Assembly (NCBI GenBank): GCA_946626535.1
Contig: CAMOUK010000022.1
Coordinates: 1-21,265 of the forward strand
Length of the DNA stretch: 21,265 nt
Reading direction: 5' to 3'
Source: an uncultured Caryophanales bacterium
GTDB taxonomy: Bacteria > Bacillota_I > Bacilli_A > Acholeplasmatales > Anaeroplasmataceae
Shown: in pieces, positions 21,260 to 21,265 of the stretch
Numbering within the stretch: position 1 is the first letter of the stretch
How the letters are laid out: each line of letters opens with the position of its first letter
Translations under genes and position numbers: made by a program
Notes under the pieces: generated by a model
The model's input: the letters and a program-made list of their open reading frames with translations, nothing else
Databases searched by the model: none
What the model was told of the DNA's origin: nothing

Positions 21260-21265
21260 GTATAT

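Overview
The window is low-GC, AT-rich bacterial DNA from the Bacillota/Mycoplasmatota side of the tree. The gram-positive replicative polymerase PolC, a lipobox lipoprotein, AGGAGG-type ribosome binding sites, TTGACA/TATAAT promoters and U-tract terminators all point there. Tryptophan is encoded by TGG and long frames carry no in-frame TGA, so the standard bacterial code appears to be read, yet none of the 19 stop codons I can place is TGA. An uncultured Bacilli or Erysipelotrichia/Acholeplasma-like lineage is my inference; the sequence does not fix the genus.

Layout. (1) 1-1926: the tail of an unidentified gene with its terminator, then an ECF-like sigma factor translationally coupled to a membrane-anchored putative anti-sigma factor. 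(2) 1941-2102, minus strand: a complete tRNA-His unit (promoter, gene, terminator). (3) 2113-6534: a bitopic membrane protein, a WYL regulator overlapping a HAD hydrolase gene, a single-gene lipoprotein unit, and a diacylglycerol/lipid kinase. (4) 6559-9302: a threonine operon, thrC-thrB-ACT/HTH protein, without homoserine dehydrogenase. (5) 9308-11691: acyl carrier protein, a terminator, then a LeuRS-fold protein in which the main catalytic signatures are degraded. (6) 11649-12575, minus strand: a radical SAM protein of the TIGR01212/YtqA type, overlapping the LeuRS-like gene tail to tail. (7) 12659-17975: a multi-pass membrane protein followed by PolC. (8) 18036-19304: tRNA-Glu with a textbook promoter, then a lactate/2-hydroxyacid dehydrogenase. 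(9) 19305-21190: two genes of unknown function, each behind an almost identical promoter block containing TGTTGC-N5-TGTTGC-N11-(-10).

Most of the window is housekeeping. Two places stand out. First, a catalytically degenerate leucyl-tRNA synthetase paralogue sits directly downstream of acpP, behind a terminator and an unusually strong Shine-Dalgarno. Second, two unknown genes share a direct-repeat promoter whose geometry resembles response-regulator sites of the OmpR/PhoB (WalR) type, suggesting a small co-regulated set. No CRISPR array, insertion sequence or phage module is visible.
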